In this document: positions 4,661 to 5,709 of the stretch, one piece after another | Numbering within the stretch: position 1 is the stretch's first letter | Layout: every line of letters begins with the position of its first letter | Source: B4-G1 sp964393895 | Lineage (GTDB): Bacteria > Chloroflexota > Anaerolineae > B4-G1 | Assembly: GCA_964393895.1 (NCBI GenBank) | Contig: CAYMWP010000201.1 | Location: 1 to 5,709, forward strand | Reading direction: 5' to 3' | Length of the DNA stretch: 5,709 bases | Notes under the pieces: generated by a model | What the model was told of the DNA's origin: nothing | Databases searched by the model: none | Seen by the model: only the letters and a program-made list of their open reading frames with translations | Made by a program: the position numbers and the translations under genes

Positions 4661-5709
4661 GTGCCTGCGCAGAAAGATGCGGAGAAGCGACGCCGCGATT
4701 TCGAGTTCAACCTGCGCGAGCTGGCCGGCTCGATGGGCGACTTTGGCACCCTGTTCCCGCTGGCCATCGGCTACATCGCCGTCAATGGCCTGGATCCGGC
4801 CGGGCTGTTCATCGCGCTCGGCCTGACCAACATCGCCCTGGGGCTGATCTACCGCATGCCGATGCCTGTGGAGCCTAAAAAGGTGATCGCCGTGACCGCC
4901 ATCGCCCAGCAGTGGTCTCCTTCCATCGTTTACGCTTCGGGGTTCGGGCTGGGCATTCTCTGGCTCTTTCTTGTGTTCACGGGCCTGCTACGCAAGCTCG
5001 TCGCCATCACCCCTCCCTTTATCGTGCGCGGCATCCAGCTCGCCCTGGGCATCACCCTGGGGTGGCAGGCGCTCAAGATGATGGCGCCCGCGCCGCTGTT
5101 GGGGGTGCTGGCGGTGGCGATCGTGCTCCTGCTGCGCCAGAACCGCTATGCACCCGCCTCGCTGGTGCTGATGGCCCTGGGGCTGGTCATCGTGGCCTGG
5201 CAGGGCAATCTGCCTGCCTCGTGGGACCTGGGACTCACTCTACCCCCGTTGACCTTGCCTCGCCTGCGAGACGTGTGGCAGGCCATGCTGCTGGCCGGCT
5301 TGGCCCAGATCCCGCTCTCGATCACCAACGCCGTCATCGCCCCCGCGGTGCTGATCCGCGACTATTTTCCCGAGAAGGCGGCCGGCGAGCGCAAGCTCAT
5401 GCTCAACATGGGGGGTGATGAACGTGATTGCGTCCTTTTTCGGCGGCATGCCTATGTGCCACGGAGCGGGCGGGTTTGCCGGGCAGTACTATTTTGGCGC
5501 GCGCACGGGCGGCGCGCCGATCATGGAGGGGCTGATCGAGGTGGGGATCGGGATGTTCCTGAGCCGCTCAATCTCGAGTCTGGTCGCCGCCTTTCCGATG
5601 GCGCTGGTGGGGGGGATGATGCTTCTGGTCGGGATCCAGTTGGGCAAAGGCGTGGTCAAGCTGCGCGGGTGGAAATTGGCGCTGTGCCTGGTCACGGCAG
5701 GATTGTCGG
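4661..5709 (+). pseudogene. MOT1-like putative sulfate/molybdate transporter, frameshifted, 3' end beyond window
   Basis: The protein matches the MFS_MOT1/SulP-related group of oxyanion permeases, normally about 370-400 residues with 10 or more helices. ELAGSMGDFGTLFPLAIG near the N-terminus is the first signature. PMPVEPKKVIAVTAIA follows in the position of the family's PxPVxPMK-type motif. The second signature, GGMPMCHGAGGFAGQYYFGA (about 5440-5500), is present but in the next frame. The frames meet at a run of six G (5410-5415): five would give the expected NMGVMNVIASFFGG. Without correction the original frame stays open to the window end but yields an Arg-rich, non-membrane tail. GTG 4661 with AAGAGG four bases upstream (same spacing as in arsR) gives a compact N-terminus. 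ATG 4562, right after the Cys-rich ORF's TAG, would add 33 hydrophilic residues and has a weak ribosome site. It is third in the ArsR operon, so oxyanion uptake under ArsR control is likely. Either a decayed gene or an intact one with a homopolymer error. Confidence 0.8.

Noticed and set aside
4071..4767. Two minus-strand ORFs of about 170 codons opposite arsR and the Cys-rich gene
   Set aside because: They are antisense to clearly recognised coding sequence and have no family features or ribosome sites.
4912..5418. Plus-strand ORF of 168 codons
   Set aside because: It is a shifted-frame shadow of the MOT1-like transporter, rich in Ala, Arg, Gly and His, with no membrane helices.

Overview
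The window reads as a bacterial chromosome segment of moderately high GC. The style of several genes suggests Chloroflexota (for example an Anaerolineae or Caldilineae relative): a short flavodoxin with the YASWTGATRGVAEAV start, a multi-TM protein with an NDVVNLVIGLP motif, and an SLC13 permease with GGQVTQ in its second half. That assignment is recalled family resemblance, not a search. No rRNA, tRNA or CRISPR array was seen.

Layout. (1) Positions 1-1281, plus strand: a flavodoxin-domain protein (possibly cut by the window edge) overlapping by one base a six-helix membrane protein of unknown function. (2) About 1268-1696, plus strand: a third membrane-protein gene that looks degraded. It has no good start codon at its conserved N-terminus, an apparent internal deletion, and a C-terminus that stops matching exactly where the convergent next gene ends. 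(3) 1697-3535, minus strand: an intact SLC13-type permease with two internal RCK_C (TrkA-C) domains. (4) 3536-3784: its control region, with a good sigma-70 promoter, a possible 159-bp miniature inverted-repeat element flanked by 9-bp direct repeats that include the start codon, twin AT-rich palindromes exactly 83 bp apart, a small hairpin and a 23-codon leader ORF. (5) 3785-4014, minus strand: remains of an OmpR/KdpE-type response regulator with deletions and a frameshift. (6) 4018-5709, plus strand: a probable metal-responsive operon with promoter, operator-like palindrome, ArsR/SmtB repressor, a small Cys-rich protein gene interrupted by an in-frame TAA, and a MOT1-like putative sulfate/molybdate transporter with one extra G in a G6 run. 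The transporter runs off the window end.

How it fits together. The intact functional units are the flavodoxin/membrane-protein pair, the SLC13 permease, and the ArsR repressor. The ArsR unit plausibly controls a small thiol-rich protein and an oxyanion transporter by autoregulated transcription. Around the permease the DNA is scarred: a truncated gene on one side, a shredded response regulator on the other, and a possible small transposable element in its 5' leader. The stop in the Cys-rich gene and the G6 frameshift are single-base events that could be real decay or sequencing/assembly error; reads would decide.
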